From Leishmania donovani (lineage: Eukaryota; Euglenozoa; Kinetoplastea; Trypanosomatida; Trypanosomatidae), in contig NC_018259.1 in the NCBI RefSeq assembly GCF_000227135.1, forward strand, positions 62,001 to 126,000: 64,000 bases of DNA. Direction: 5' to 3'. Shown here piece by piece: positions 21,001-30,946 of this stretch. Position 1 is the first letter of the stretch. Each line of letters begins with the position of its first letter. The position numbers were made by a program, and so were the translations under genes. Under the pieces are notes generated by a model. That model was not told where the DNA came from. It saw only the letters and a list, made by a program, of their open reading frames with translations, and ran no database searches.

Positions 21001-24000
21001 CGCACATCGAACACCTCGGACGTTCTCTGACTCACCGCCCGCCGAATCACGCCGAAGGCGGTGAGGCCGACAACCGTGTCGGCGTTGTGAAGGGTGCTAC
21101 CCCCCTCAGCGTCGGCGGCCTTGGGCGGAGCGAAGGTGCTTGTGAAGATGGTGCTGCGGCGCCGTTGTCGCGTTGGCGTGCCGCCCTGCCCACTTTGAGC
21201 GCCGTCGTCCGCTCCGTTGCCGTTCGGTGCGCCATCGGTGATAACAAAGTCCTCCAGCGTGAGGGGGTCGCGGCCGTCGGCTTCAGCCCTATGAACGGCG
21301 CCGGGCGGTGCCGCCAGTGTTAGCGCCGCGAAATCCAGGCAGTTGCCGTGGAAGGTGTCCTCCTTCGGCTGCCCGGGTGTGCTCTTGCCGAGTGACGCCA
21401 CCCACGGCACCATCGGCGACGTCGTAGCGCAGACGCGAAGTTTCGAGTATCCAGCGCCGGGCACGTCACCCTCCTCGCCGTCCGCGGGCTTCACATCCAC
21501 AATGTCGCACTCCGTAGCCCACAGCAGTGCCTTGTAGGCCGACATGAAGGCTGATTTGGTGGAGAAGGATAGGGAGAGACCCTGCAGACGGCGGTGCAGC
21601 ATCACAGTCGTCGCGCAAAACCGCGGCACCTCCGCCACGGTCTTGCCGGCAAAGATGCCGCTGGTGCGGAACGGTAGCAAGACGAGTGCCAGATCAATCG
21701 TGTACTTCTGCCGAGAGCTGATGGTCACTGTGGTGAGGGTGAGGTACTGCACTGCGCTACCTCCCGCCTTGCCGCCGGGGCCAGATGCCTCCGGCGCCGC
21801 CGCAAACGTGGCGCGGTCGTCCTCGCAGTTCACAATCGAAACCTGGCGGCTCTTCGTCGCCAGCAAGCGCTTCTTGTACTCCTTCAGAGTCACCGGGTCA
21901 TCGATGATGCGCGGTGTCAGCGGGAAGGAGGACGCTGGCGGTGCGACGACTTGGCCAAGCGTAAGCCCCTCCGATCCGTAGTTGACCGCTGACGGGCTAA
22001 GCAACTCCCGCGCGAAGAGCAGCAGCTCGTAGCAGCGCACGTCGAACGATTTGCCGCTGCCAGCGTGCGGGGATACGCTGAGCGCCTGCCCGCCGCAGAT
22101 GCGCAAGATACGTCGTGATGCACTCATGTCCTTGCGCACAGCAGGGCGGCCGTCTTCTCGCAGAGCCTCCACCGTGCACCACAGGCCACCAAGCGTCGCC
22201 ACGCCACGCTGTTCCGAGACGCTCTTGTGGCTCGCCTCGACCGCGCTCTGCGCCTCCGACGGCGACACCGGCCCGCGGCCTGCCGACTCCAGCGGCGGGT
22301 CTACCATCTGCTGCGTCTCCACGTTCGCCAGCTGCATGGGCTGCAGGTTCAAGTAGTGGCGGACGCCGTCTTCACGGGCGCCGCTGCTGTCGATCAAGCG
22401 ACGCAGGTCATCGTCCGTATGCATCGAGTCGTAGGTAGCACACCCGCACGTGCCAGTGGTGCCCTCCGCCGGCGCCACCTGCACCGGCTGCAGCGTACGC
22501 ACCACCTTCTCCGTCTCCCAGCGGCTGGTCGCGGTGCCACTGGCGCGGCGTGTCTCCGTGCACACCGCCATGCCATCATATACGTACGCGGCCCACCGAT
22601 CGTCCTGCATCCTTGCCGCCTCCTCCCCGTGCTGGCGGGCCAAGTCGTCAGAATAGAAGGCAGTGGGATGAAATGCGAAGCTCCTGTGCGTGCGTCGCGA
22701 GATGCCGAGCCGCCTCTCAGGCTCAGCGCGGAGCTTCTCGCTGTCGGCATGGCGCTGTTTGGCGCCATCCTCTAAAGCGCGCCTCTTTGCAGCCAGAATG
22801 TCCTGCGCCCGCCGCGACAGCTTCAGCGGCGGGGCCGGAATCTCCTGCGCGAGTGTAGCGGCGGCATCGCCGCGACGGGGGCTGTACAGCATCCATGTCT
22901 TGCGCCCGTCTTCTGTCGTCGTCTGCCGAACCTTGTCCCGGGGCGCAGGCATCAGCTGGCCGCACTCGTCCACCGTGAGTGGTGTGGGGCCGTCGTCGAG
23001 GGAGGAGGGGGAAGGAATCTGCGGACGGCGCCTCCGGTGGGCGTTGCCATTGTCGGCGGTGCGCTGCGGTGTCGCAGCTGAGGCGCGGTCGAGCTGAAAA
23101 GATATGCTGTCGTCAGTGCAGAAATTGGGCGTGTCTGTCATCGCGCCGGCCGCCACCTCGAACTCGATCGGTGTCTCGGTAGGAACTGTGGCGGACCTCG
23201 GTGTCCCCTTGCGGTTGGACGGACGGACGACGGGATGGGGCGACTGGAGAGGGAGCAGTGGATTGGTGGCGCTGGCGTTTTTGTGGTGCGAGCGCGCTGA
23301 CGGTCGCGAAGCCTCTGTACTGTGAGCCCTACGCGGCGTGCGAGGCGATATTCCTCGGCTGTCCGCACGTGTGGTGGGGATCTGCGGCGGCATCTCGCAC
23401 ACCCCGCTACCCGGAGTGCGGGGTCCCTCAGCAGGTGTCGCCCTGCGGCTGGCAGAGCGGCTCTCGGCTGCCTGCTGCGAACGGGGCGAAACGCGGAAAG
23501 GAGGTGGCGCCAGCTGTGTCCAGGCCGACGCCGCCGCCGCTGCAGCGCCATCTGCGCGTCCAGGTCGAATCACCTGCTCGTCTATTCGCACCACCTCCCC
23601 TGGATCGCTCGGGTGGGCCCCCTTCTTACGGCGCACCACGACTTGTCTCCGCACCACCTTCGTGCCCTTCTTCCTCCCTCCTTCGCTCGCCGCGGAAGCC
23701 CCCGACCCACGCGGTGTGGCGCCGTCCGTGGTGGCGACGAGAAGCTGTGACGCGGTGCGCTGCGGCGGATCATCCTCATCGAAAACGATGGACCCTTCCG
23801 ACTCCTCTCGTCGCGCCGGAACCTTGGCATTCGCGACCGAGGTGCGAGGTGTGTTGCGACCAGAGCCACTGCCAGGGCGGCTTCGCACCGCCGGCACCGG
23901 CCTCGCACTCACTGAATCGTTCCGCACCGACGGGACAACGTTGGAGGGCACAAAACTAAAGTTGATGCTCTGTTGTGAGGAGGAGACCTGCTGCCCGTCA

Positions 24001-24395
24001 TGGCGTGAGATGGGTTCTGCATGAAAGGAGATGGAAGCGCCGTCCGTCGAGCCGGCGGGGTTGCCCCCTGCATCGATGTCTTGCGGTGTCGGCTCAACCA
24101 CGAAGTGCGTTGAGGAGGCGACGCTCTGGTTGAGCTGCGTCCCCGTGCGTGATGAGGTGCTTGCTGTCGCTGCTGTTGGTGCGATCGGCCCACGCGCTGG
24201 AGCAGATGCTGTGACCGAAGCCGGTTTGACGGGAGAAACGCTTTGGTTCGCTGGATTCGGCGTCGCACTTGGATGCGGTGTCGTCTGTGAAATCCCAGCC
24301 CCGGTGCTTCTTTGCGTGCGGTTCGCCTGAACGTCGCTGGCGGAGCTGTCCTCGTCGCTGTCCCTCACCAAAAGCTGCTGGAATCGCGACGTCAT
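18033..24395 (-). CDS. Giant pseudokinase-like protein, 2120 aa
   Basis: Starts at ATG 24395 (MTSRFQQLLVRDSDEDSSAS). Residues 1 to about 700 are mostly Ser/Pro/Arg-rich and disordered. A compact region at about 740-960 ends in a PH-like pattern (SRQKYTIDLALVLLPF; STKSAFMSAYKALLWA). From about 1108 to 1420 a protein-kinase outline is visible. LTAFGVIRRAVSQRTSEVF then DVRVI matches the G-loop and VAIK strand, with the loop glycines mostly lost and K changed to R. LHGKGMLLGPCPPQRLLV occupies the HRDLKPEN position, with the catalytic Asp and Asn replaced. PDVGVN stands at DFG. RDDWWTFLALCFELFAGD resembles the AGC-type helix F. Catalysis therefore looks impossible while the fold seems kept. The last 500 residues are low complexity. 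A scaffolding or allosteric role is inference. Confidence 0.7.
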   Translation of the reverse strand: MTSRFQQLLVRDSDEDSSASDVQANRTQRSTGAGISQTTPHPSATPNPANQSVSPVKPASVTASAPARGPIAPTAATASTSSRTGTQLNQSVASSTHFVVEPTPQDIDAGGNPAGSTDGASISFHAEPISRHDGQQVSSSQQSINFSFVPSNVVPSVRNDSVSARPVPAVRSRPGSGSGRNTPRTSVANAKVPARREESEGSIVFDEDDPPQRTASQLLVATTDGATPRGSGASAASEGGRKKGTKVVRRQVVVRRKKGAHPSDPGEVVRIDEQVIRPGRADGAAAAAASAWTQLAPPPFRVSPRSQQAAESRSASRRATPAEGPRTPGSGVCEMPPQIPTTRADSRGISPRTPRRAHSTEASRPSARSHHKNASATNPLLPLQSPHPVVRPSNRKGTPRSATVPTETPIEFEVAAGAMTDTPNFCTDDSISFQLDRASAATPQRTADNGNAHRRRRPQIPSPSSLDDGPTPLTVDECGQLMPAPRDKVRQTTTEDGRKTWMLYSPRRGDAAATLAQEIPAPPLKLSRRAQDILAAKRRALEDGAKQRHADSEKLRAEPERRLGISRRTHRSFAFHPTAFYSDDLARQHGEEAARMQDDRWAAYVYDGMAVCTETRRASGTATSRWETEKVVRTLQPVQVAPAEGTTGTCGCATYDSMHTDDDLRRLIDSSGAREDGVRHYLNLQPMQLANVETQQMVDPPLESAGRGPVSPSEAQSAVEASHKSVSEQRGVATLGGLWCTVEALREDGRPAVRKDMSASRRILRICGGQALSVSPHAGSGKSFDVRCYELLLFARELLSPSAVNYGSEGLTLGQVVAPPASSFPLTPRIIDDPVTLKEYKKRLLATKSRQVSIVNCEDDRATFAAAPEASGPGGKAGGSAVQYLTLTTVTISSRQKYTIDLALVLLPFRTSGIFAGKTVAEVPRFCATTVMLHRRLQGLSLSFSTKSAFMSAYKALLWATECDIVDVKPADGEEGDVPGAGYSKLRVCATTSPMVPWVASLGKSTPGQPKEDTFHGNCLDFAALTLAAPPGAVHRAEADGRDPLTLEDFVITDGAPNGNGADDGAQSGQGGTPTRQRRRSTIFTSTFAPPKAADAEGGSTLHNADTVVGLTAFGVIRRAVSQRTSEVFDVRVIPRNRGRMAPTTRTDTATTAAGGQTAKAQEEHLLQQDAEAAIMIEYATRLPFHSRVYGVLVDDQRYYIFQEPWVSALSLEESLKGFTEHDALESNEMLSKMTRATTIMSLKDFIHAILRPSECGSGASEEVRLEIARVLAAQLLLLVTSLHGKGMLLGPCPPQRLLVRVEDPTNGIQQAEEESGVDKPGKKTTPPPSVTSSNIQLFVPDVGVNTLAWGYERQQCGVLEYLPPMYVLEQMLSDSFGKKERPWTMRDDWWTFLALCFELFAGDGSALVAPEATSVIPTPTPTLTKFFSPVDILDVWQKVITDSASGVASTAAETIGVRTRRYVHQRVLKSVSRSLDSWLVTKAEQLQYFGTTAPRHARRVVRAVPPPPGAQGKAIGVSLAAMYLKCAQEVSDTSGIAFQTDGEEASDASVENILADMPWLFQVRDFFDTILDAVFSPTLCSVHGPALRLVSHPFFHGVQLAAIFDGSHMYSAAVADYAEKHLSKSKVQAALLTYRTRAYRGLLRPRRDMPLMITSSAYNTSGRANCVAPLLMLPTPTFDDEHTVRENDNSTAWHESEASPAEGLVMSRTNSMVHSAIPSPRSQSSAAGMWGRQRLRAMYNPAEWQSIAALETEVRGALNTHGPGESVSRRRGSVDSDYASNPVTISNRPMQPVQRYRGPAQAETTSVASSGRRRDPREYEHIVDSKAARTTAAPSQRYAHGSGRISLLDDAAVTRSETVYGQTNTAPFVQPLPTGALYNSHPVTGRESQRGAAPLAAVGPLESVREEAAPARQPHRYADSSEFERSLNDLARSHPHRHQSRAEAASSYHGNGRVAEGYGPGPSQLEVPSSKRGSRPASRHSNRVHQEEYDSQQSWPHQFLDAATVQKKGQPCRLSDPQNPVIYRTTIDQQTQCPVHRHGSHSHYGGSIVHAASCLNACQESSSDESYMLVQSDGEADSVRAPIPNYRSNNLNRKSPAPRNPRASRTEVIASDRTSYFEF

Positions 24396-25902
24396 TCACG
24401 ACTCGAACAAAAGGAGCGCGAGGGGCGTCAGGTGTGGAGGCGATAACGGGGAAAAAGCAAAGATGTGCCGTGCCACGTGTGTGGCGGCTTGCATGACTCG
24501 CCAGCGCAGGTGTGGGCGATGCGTGAAATGCGTGTTTTGTTTTCTTGGGGCCTTTTTCCGTTTCGACGGCGGCTCCTATGCAAGGTTCTTCTTGTCAGTA
24601 CGGAGGAGGAAGAGGGCTTCAATCACCGTCGAGCTGTGTCACTCTACTCGTCAGGGACGGGAGTTCTCTTGGGTGGGTGTGCAGGTATGTGTGCGTGTGC
24701 GGGTGGAGGGTGCGTAGGAGAGCGCGCGTGAGAAGAGGAGAGAAGGAAGACAAGTACTACGGAGTGAGCAAAGGCATCTCAGCAGACACGACTGTGCTGA
24801 AACTGTCGACTAAACGTCTGAAAAGGGGGGATGAATGGTAGATGAGAGAGGCGAATTCGACGCTTGTGAGCATGTGCATGTCCCTGTGTGCGTGCGTGCG
24901 TGTGTATGTGTGTGCTTTCACATTTCTGTATGTACGTGCTGTTGTGCTCGCTTCTCGCTGGCGCACTCATGAACGGTGGTTGGAGGAGGTGCCAAGAAGG
25001 TCACGACGCACCACAACAAAGAAGGGGAGTGACGGGCGAGACAACGCGATTTCAGTGCACCGGGGTGAATACGCACACACACACAAAACAAAGGAAGAGG
25101 CAGAGCGCGTGGAAGCGCACACTGTCCACATCTGGCCAGCCAGGAAGACAACACGAACCGACGAGAACGAAAAAAAAAAAAACGATACGCGCTCTCGGCA
25201 CACGCACCCATGATATATGGGCTGAACGGTGCGTTGTGGCGGCGATGCGTATCAGCTGTACATACCACGAGGTGAGCAAGGGAAGGATGGAAGACACAAA
25301 CAACAGCAGTGAACTACGGAAGCGCGACAGAAAAAGAAGGAAACGCAAAAGAAAAGCAAGGTGGCAGACGCAGCGTGCAAGCGAACCAGAGACGGCAATG
25401 AAGGCGGCGGCCATCACAGACACGCACGTCTATGCCAAACAGCGCCGCCGCAGAGCCGCATAGAGAGAGAGAGTCCAGCGCTGCACGGCAAGAACAAAGA
25501 GAAGGGCAACAGCAGCACGGCGAGCGAAATGCGCTCTACATCAACGGTACAACGAGGTGCGAAGAAGAACTAAAAGAGTAGCACGGCGCCGCCTCCGTTC
25601 CCGCTCTGTATGGCAGAGACAAAAGCGCGGGCAATCAATCGTACAAGGTAGCATCAGCCGGGGAAGAGGAGGGGGTATGCCGGCATGCACGCCGAACACG
25701 CGCACAAGGGTGGGTGTGGGGAGGATAAAGTCAACGCCAAAAAGAGAAGCGGAGGCGTAGCACAATGCTGCTTTTCTCCTCTCCGTCTCCATCCTCAGTC
25801 TCTGTCTTCCAAAGCCGAAGACCGGCACTGCCATACAAGGCACTGCGCGTGCCCCTCCCCTCTTCAAAAAAAAAAAAAAGAAATGCCCAACAGAGTCAGT
25901 TG
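24396..25902. other. Intergenic, 1.5 kb, no gene seen
   Basis: 5' flank of the pseudokinase gene and 3' flank of the NEK gene. Contains gt-rich (24670-24700, 24880-24920) and poly(A) (25171-25182, 25867-25879) stretches. Confidence 0.6.
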
Positions 25903-28900
25903 TCAGGACTTGATGCCCTTCGGCAGCTCTTTGGAAGACGGCCGTTTGTGGTAGTCCGTGTACCCTTCCTCGCCTTCCAGCTCCTCTTCCATCGCCGCCG
26001 ATGTCAAGTCCACGTCGCTCGTGTACACGTCCTCCTGTGCATGACGCCATTTCTGCTCCTGCTGGTCTTGCTGGCGGGCGTAGGCGTCGTTGAGCTCAGT
26101 ACATCGCACTGGCGACAGCGGAACAGCGTCTTCGAAGTCGTCGTCGTCTTCCTCCTCCGCGTCGCAGCCGGGGCGCACGTTCACAACGGGAACAGCGTTC
26201 GGTTGAGGGTGCAGCGGCCTCGTCGCCTTAAGGTGCGGCGGAGACACGAGAACGCCGGAGTCACCGCTGTCGCTCGCGCAACTCATGTCAACGCCGCCCA
26301 GCGGACTCGGATTCAGTGGCGGAGGCAACGCGCGGTTCCGCATCGATATCGGCGACCGCGCCCCCGGGTCACGTGGGTTTTCTATCGCAGACGGTGCCGA
26401 GGCAGCGGTCGTCGGTGAGGTAGGGGCGCTAGCACCGCCGGCGCTGCTCACGCGCCTGCGCTGAAGGAGGTCTTTGAGGTGCTGCAGCATCTCCGCATAC
26501 CCCTCCATCGAGCTCTGAACGCCGGCCCCGCCACCGGTTGATGGGTTGGGCGACGGCGGTGCACCAGCATGGGCCGATGGCGGAGCTGCTCGCGATGGAG
26601 CAGCGCCGCGGTTAACGTCACCCAACGAAAGCGCTGTCACGTGCGCCGCCGAAGGTCGAGCTGCTGCGTTATCGCGAGGCACCGGAGTCTTCCTGTCATA
26701 GCCGGAAGGCACCTCCGACCTGGGAGACGCCGCAGCCTCCGTGGCTCGTGTCATGAGCCGCGGCGCCAGCGGAACCGACGCAGACGAAGACGTCGACCCC
26801 TGCCGTGGTCGCTGTTGCATCCGCTGCCGCTGCTTCAGTAGCGCAAGCTGCCCTCCAGGATTGACCTCCTCCCTGGCGCCGCCCTCCGCCCTCATGGCCT
26901 TGTCTTGCTGCGCACGCAAACTGCGCAGCGCCTCCAGCGTATTCGGCACGGCGGACACCTCTGCGTGGTGCGGCTTGCGGTGCTCATCCACCAAGACCCG
27001 TTCGTCTTCACGAGAGGGTTGCTCACGCCTCATACCGCGGTACAAGGCGGCTTCTTCCAATCGGTATCGTGGATGGTTGCGACGCGCCCCACGCTCGTGC
27101 TCAGGAGAGGTGATGATCGCCGGCAGATCCTTCATCCCAGCCGCCATCGCGGATGAGGGTGGAGGTGCCGGTGCGCCTGCCTGCACCTTGCTGCGACGCA
27201 GTGCACGAAGCGCCTCCTTCACTGGTGTACAAGGGCTCGCCTGCGCTCTCGTAGAGTGCGCTGCGGTGCGTGGGATGTCTGCCAGCTCCCCCGGTGCCGA
27301 CGATGGCGGGTTCGCATTGCCAGCGCTGACCAGCGCCTTCGACTTCACAGGAGGTGGTACACCAGAGGATCCTCTATGACCGCGATCAACTCCAGCAGCA
27401 CCCCGTCTGGGGCTCTGAGCAGAGGTCGGACTCGGCAAAGGTGACACACCATCCTCGCCGCGCCCGCCGAGCGGCTTCAAATACCGCTGCAGCGCACGGC
27501 CCGGTCGTTGAAGGCGAGGGTCGCCAGCGCTCAGGGAGGCGCGCTCTGGCGCAGCAGCCGCAGCCTGGCGGGGTGAGCAGTGGTCATGAGGATCGCCAGA
27601 AATGGGGGAGAGGGCGGAGGGGCGGCGCCCCACCGCGGCATCTTCAAGCACACGAGACTCACGCCTGTCGCGACGTGCAGGCAGCTGCTCCGCGTCCATG
27701 GGACGACGGGGCTGCGGCAGATGCTGTTGGCTCGTCTGCAGCACCATCCGGTGGCCGTCAATGCCACCGCCAAGGCCGGCAGTGAGCGGCGCCTTTTGGC
27801 CTCCACTGGCTGCCTCCGGCTTTGAATTGGGCAAAGATCGCCGGTCGATGTCGAAGGCGGCGCCACGCGGGGCGCCGAGTCGCGACGGCGGCGAGTGCAG
27901 TGGGTCAGGAGTGACGGCGCGGCGTGCCTCCGGTGCCCCGGTGCGGTTTTGAGAGGGAGGGTGCGCCTGTTGTGGCGAGTTCGCCGCGTACAAGACTCTG
28001 CGCGGCGGCGTCTGCGGCAGGGGATTTCCGTTCGGAGCGGCTGCCGCTGGACTAGGCGGCTGTTGTAGCACGCGCTGCTGCTGCGGTGTCGTGGGGCGGC
28101 TTGCAGGCTCTCCAGGAGGGGCGCCGCGACGCGGGTCACGGCCAAAGACGGCTGGTTCTGCGTTGGTCGGTGTGCGGGCCGAGACGGGCTCTTTATCCTG
28201 TAGTGGCGATGACGGCGGGGAGCGGGAGGGCAGGTGAACGTTCTCCGGCTTGGCGCGGGGCTGTGGACTGCCTCTGCGCGGCGAGCGATCATCAGGGTAC
28301 CCGTTCATGTTGATGTTGTTCAGATGCGGGCTGTTGCGGGGGTCGTTGTTGCGGAGAGGAGAAACAGCCATCCGCTGATTCTCCAGAACGCGGCGCAGTT
28401 CTTCTTTGCGCATCCTGTTGCGTCGCTCACGGGCCTCGATTTCTTCCTTCTGCCGCTTCAGGTACGCCTCGTGCTTGCGACGCATGTACGCGTGGATCGT
28501 CTCTTTTGCCTTCTCGTCCGAGTTGCGGCCGTACCGGGCTATGATGGCGTCCACACGGCGCATATCAGCGTGAAATGCATCCGCTGCATTGGGAGAGGGC
28601 CCAGGGGCCGGTGCCGCTGCCGCTGCTGGCAATGCTGCAGCGGCAAGACCACGCCGATCCCCAGCACCGCCGAGGGTAACTTTGATGCGCAGCGGAGGTG
28701 TGTGATGCGGCTCCTCAAGAGGTCGCTGGGCGAGGGGCGGGGGGACAGCACCGCTCGGGGATTCGGCTGGAGCGGGTCTGGCGCCACCGCCCGGCAGCAG
28801 AGGATTGGCGATGGGTCTCTTCTGGCAGGGACTGTAGAAGCGGTGAGCTTCGTTGCCTTGCTTTGGACTCGCCGTGGGGCTTTGCGGGACGGCAGCGGAC

Positions 28901-29985
28901 GGCTTTGGCCCCACCGCCGCTGGCGCGCCACCGCCGCGTTCGGGGGAGGCCATCGGCGAATGCGATGGCGTCGTCGGTGGCTGGAATACTGGGGATAAAT
29001 TTTGACGCGCCATCGCGAGAGCAGCCGCCTGCCCAGGTGATACCCCGTCCTTGGCGACTGCGCGAGGGGAGAGCTTCGGAGAGGGCTGCGGAGAGCTGCC
29101 CTTGCGCTCCTCCTGATCCATGCCGCCTTCGAAGTCGATGATGTCCTTTAAGCGCACCCGGCACTGGGTGGCGAGCATTAAGTTCTCCTCTAGCTGCTCA
29201 AGAGAGCGGCGCATCAGCGGCAGGGCGAGTGTCTGCTTGATGCTGGGCCGCTTAGCTGGGTCCTTCTGGAGACACCAGTCAACCATCTTGCGGAAGTCCG
29301 AGGAGTACTGGCTGGAGAGGGGCGCGTAGTGGCCCTGCACAATGCGCTGCATGAGCTGATTCATGCTGGTGCCGTCGAATGGGTGGCGCCCACCGGTGGC
29401 ACACTCGTACAGCAGCACGCCGAGAGCCCAGATGTCGCTCTTGTTATTGTACGGCCGGTTGCGGCACAGCTCCGGGGAGAAGTAGTAGGGGGTCCCGCAC
29501 ACCGTGTTCGCCATGCCCATCGTTGTGCGCAGCACCGTCGATATGCCAAAGTCGCCGAGCTTCACCGCGCCGTTTTTCATGAGGAAGACGTTCATGGTTT
29601 TGATGTCGCGGTGCAGGATGTGGCGAGCGTGCAGGTACTCTATCGCGAGGCAGATTTGCGAGAAGTAGTACAGCATGCTCGACTCCTTCATAGGGCCGCG
29701 GCTGTGCTTCACCTTCTCCGCCAAGTCTCCACCGTCGCAGTATTCCATGACAATGTAAAGGTTGTTGTTATTCTCAAACTGTTCGACGTAGCGGACAATG
29801 TTGGGGTGTTGCAGCTGCTGCAACACGGTACACTCGTGCCGCGCCTCGTCTCGCTCTTTCTTGCTCATCCTCGTCATCCCCACCTCCTTTACCACGAACA
29901 GGAGCCCATCCGTCTTGCGCTTGATGAGGATGGCGCTGCCAAAGCTGCCCTTCCCGAGGACCTTCACCCTTTGGTACTTGTCCAT
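25903..29985 (-). CDS. NEK-family serine/threonine protein kinase with long C-terminal tail
   Basis: Starts at ATG 29985 (MDKYQRVKVLGKGSFG); the 16 codons upstream open with GTG. The kinase domain spans residues 4-260 and is complete: G-loop GKGSFG (11-16), ATP-binding K33, helix C Glu51, HRD at 125-127 with K129 and N132, DFG at 145-147, CGTPYYFSPE activation-segment end, and SDIWALGVLLYE. The order and wording (LLFVVKEV, HPNIVRYVEQF, YCDGGDL) are typical of NIMA-related kinases, which in trypanosomatids control flagellum, basal body and cell-cycle events. Residues 300-1360 are Pro/Arg/Ser/Ala-rich and mostly disordered, with a charged helical segment near 500-550 (RRKHEAYLKRQKEEIEARER). That arrangement also occurs after the kinase domain in many NEKs. 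The total length of 1360 residues is large for the family. Confidence 0.92.
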   Translation of the reverse strand: MDKYQRVKVLGKGSFGSAILIKRKTDGLLFVVKEVGMTRMSKKERDEARHECTVLQQLQHPNIVRYVEQFENNNNLYIVMEYCDGGDLAEKVKHSRGPMKESSMLYYFSQICLAIEYLHARHILHRDIKTMNVFLMKNGAVKLGDFGISTVLRTTMGMANTVCGTPYYFSPELCRNRPYNNKSDIWALGVLLYECATGGRHPFDGTSMNQLMQRIVQGHYAPLSSQYSSDFRKMVDWCLQKDPAKRPSIKQTLALPLMRRSLEQLEENLMLATQCRVRLKDIIDFEGGMDQEERKGSSPQPSPKLSPRAVAKDGVSPGQAAALAMARQNLSPVFQPPTTPSHSPMASPERGGGAPAAVGPKPSAAVPQSPTASPKQGNEAHRFYSPCQKRPIANPLLPGGGARPAPAESPSGAVPPPLAQRPLEEPHHTPPLRIKVTLGGAGDRRGLAAAALPAAAAAPAPGPSPNAADAFHADMRRVDAIIARYGRNSDEKAKETIHAYMRRKHEAYLKRQKEEIEARERRNRMRKEELRRVLENQRMAVSPLRNNDPRNSPHLNNINMNGYPDDRSPRRGSPQPRAKPENVHLPSRSPPSSPLQDKEPVSARTPTNAEPAVFGRDPRRGAPPGEPASRPTTPQQQRVLQQPPSPAAAAPNGNPLPQTPPRRVLYAANSPQQAHPPSQNRTGAPEARRAVTPDPLHSPPSRLGAPRGAAFDIDRRSLPNSKPEAASGGQKAPLTAGLGGGIDGHRMVLQTSQQHLPQPRRPMDAEQLPARRDRRESRVLEDAAVGRRPSALSPISGDPHDHCSPRQAAAAAPERASLSAGDPRLQRPGRALQRYLKPLGGRGEDGVSPLPSPTSAQSPRRGAAGVDRGHRGSSGVPPPVKSKALVSAGNANPPSSAPGELADIPRTAAHSTRAQASPCTPVKEALRALRRSKVQAGAPAPPPSSAMAAGMKDLPAIITSPEHERGARRNHPRYRLEEAALYRGMRREQPSREDERVLVDEHRKPHHAEVSAVPNTLEALRSLRAQQDKAMRAEGGAREEVNPGGQLALLKQRQRMQQRPRQGSTSSSASVPLAPRLMTRATEAAASPRSEVPSGYDRKTPVPRDNAAARPSAAHVTALSLGDVNRGAAPSRAAPPSAHAGAPPSPNPSTGGGAGVQSSMEGYAEMLQHLKDLLQRRRVSSAGGASAPTSPTTAASAPSAIENPRDPGARSPISMRNRALPPPLNPSPLGGVDMSCASDSGDSGVLVSPPHLKATRPLHPQPNAVPVVNVRPGCDAEEEDDDDFEDAVPLSPVRCTELNDAYARQQDQQEQKWRHAQEDVYTSDVDLTSAAMEEELEGEEGYTDYHKRPSSKELPKGIKS

Positions 29986-30504
29986 TTCGCCGCCACACAC
30001 GCACGCACACCGCTGCAGCCAACGAGCAAGCACAAGCCAGAGAGCGAGAGAGCGCGCCCGTAGAGGAGGGGGGAGGGAAGGGCGCCGGGTGGACGGCCAA
30101 GAGTGTCACGAGAGGCAAGAGGTGAGGTCGAAGCAGGTGCTGCGGCACGCAAAGAGAGAAGGCAGCGCGTAGTCCACAGCAGCGATTCACAGCAACGGAA
30201 AAAGGGGGAGATGAAACAGAGAGAGAGCAGCACCGCGACACTCACAAGCGGCGATGCACGAAGGGCCGGCGCGTCGAAACTCGCAAGAGAGGGTCACTGC
30301 TGAGCGCACGAGAAGAACGCAAGAGAGAGAGAGCAGCGGCAGACCCAGAAAAAGAAAAAGAAAAGGTGCAGAGAAGCACTGGAGAACTCCACAGTATTCA
30401 CCAATCACATGAACGGCAACGTTTTGCCTTCTGTTGTCCTCTGTTCACCGCGTGAAGTGGGATGAGTGCGTCGGCGGGTGCAAGATGGTGTCGATCGTGT
30501 TTCT

Positions 30505-30510
<6 letters not shown>

Positions 30511-30536
<26 letters not shown>
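30511..30536. repeat. (GT)n microsatellite
   Basis: About 12 GT units in the 5' flank of the NEK gene. Confidence 0.9.
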
Positions 30537-30901
30537 CGTGGTGTGGGCAAGCGTGCGCGAGAGTGAAACGAAAAGAAAAGGCACAAGGGGTATGAGGAAA
30601 ATGAATGAGAGAGACAAGAAAGCAAGCGAAAGAGACAAGGGGTAGGGGAGGGGAGACAAGGTACTGATAGCTGTACATGCACTCAGGGAAAATGACCGTA
30701 AAGAGGAAAGAGAACAAGACAGACACGCAGGAATCAGGCGAGGTGGCAACGAGCGCGCGCGCAAAAGAAGTTCAAAAGCGAAAACGCAATGGCAGAGCCG
30801 GAGAACACAACCCCGCGCACAGCGGGGAAACAAAAGGAGAATGAACCGAACGAAAACGAAGGCGTTGGTGGCAACACGGGCGCGTGCTCTTTTGTGCGGC
30901 T

Positions 30902-30906
<5 letters not shown>

Positions 30907-30939
<33 letters not shown>
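30907..30939. repeat. (TG)16 microsatellite
   Basis: TG units in the same intergenic region, followed by interrupted tgtatgtgtgtatg. Confidence 0.9.
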
Positions 30940-30946
<7 letters not shown>

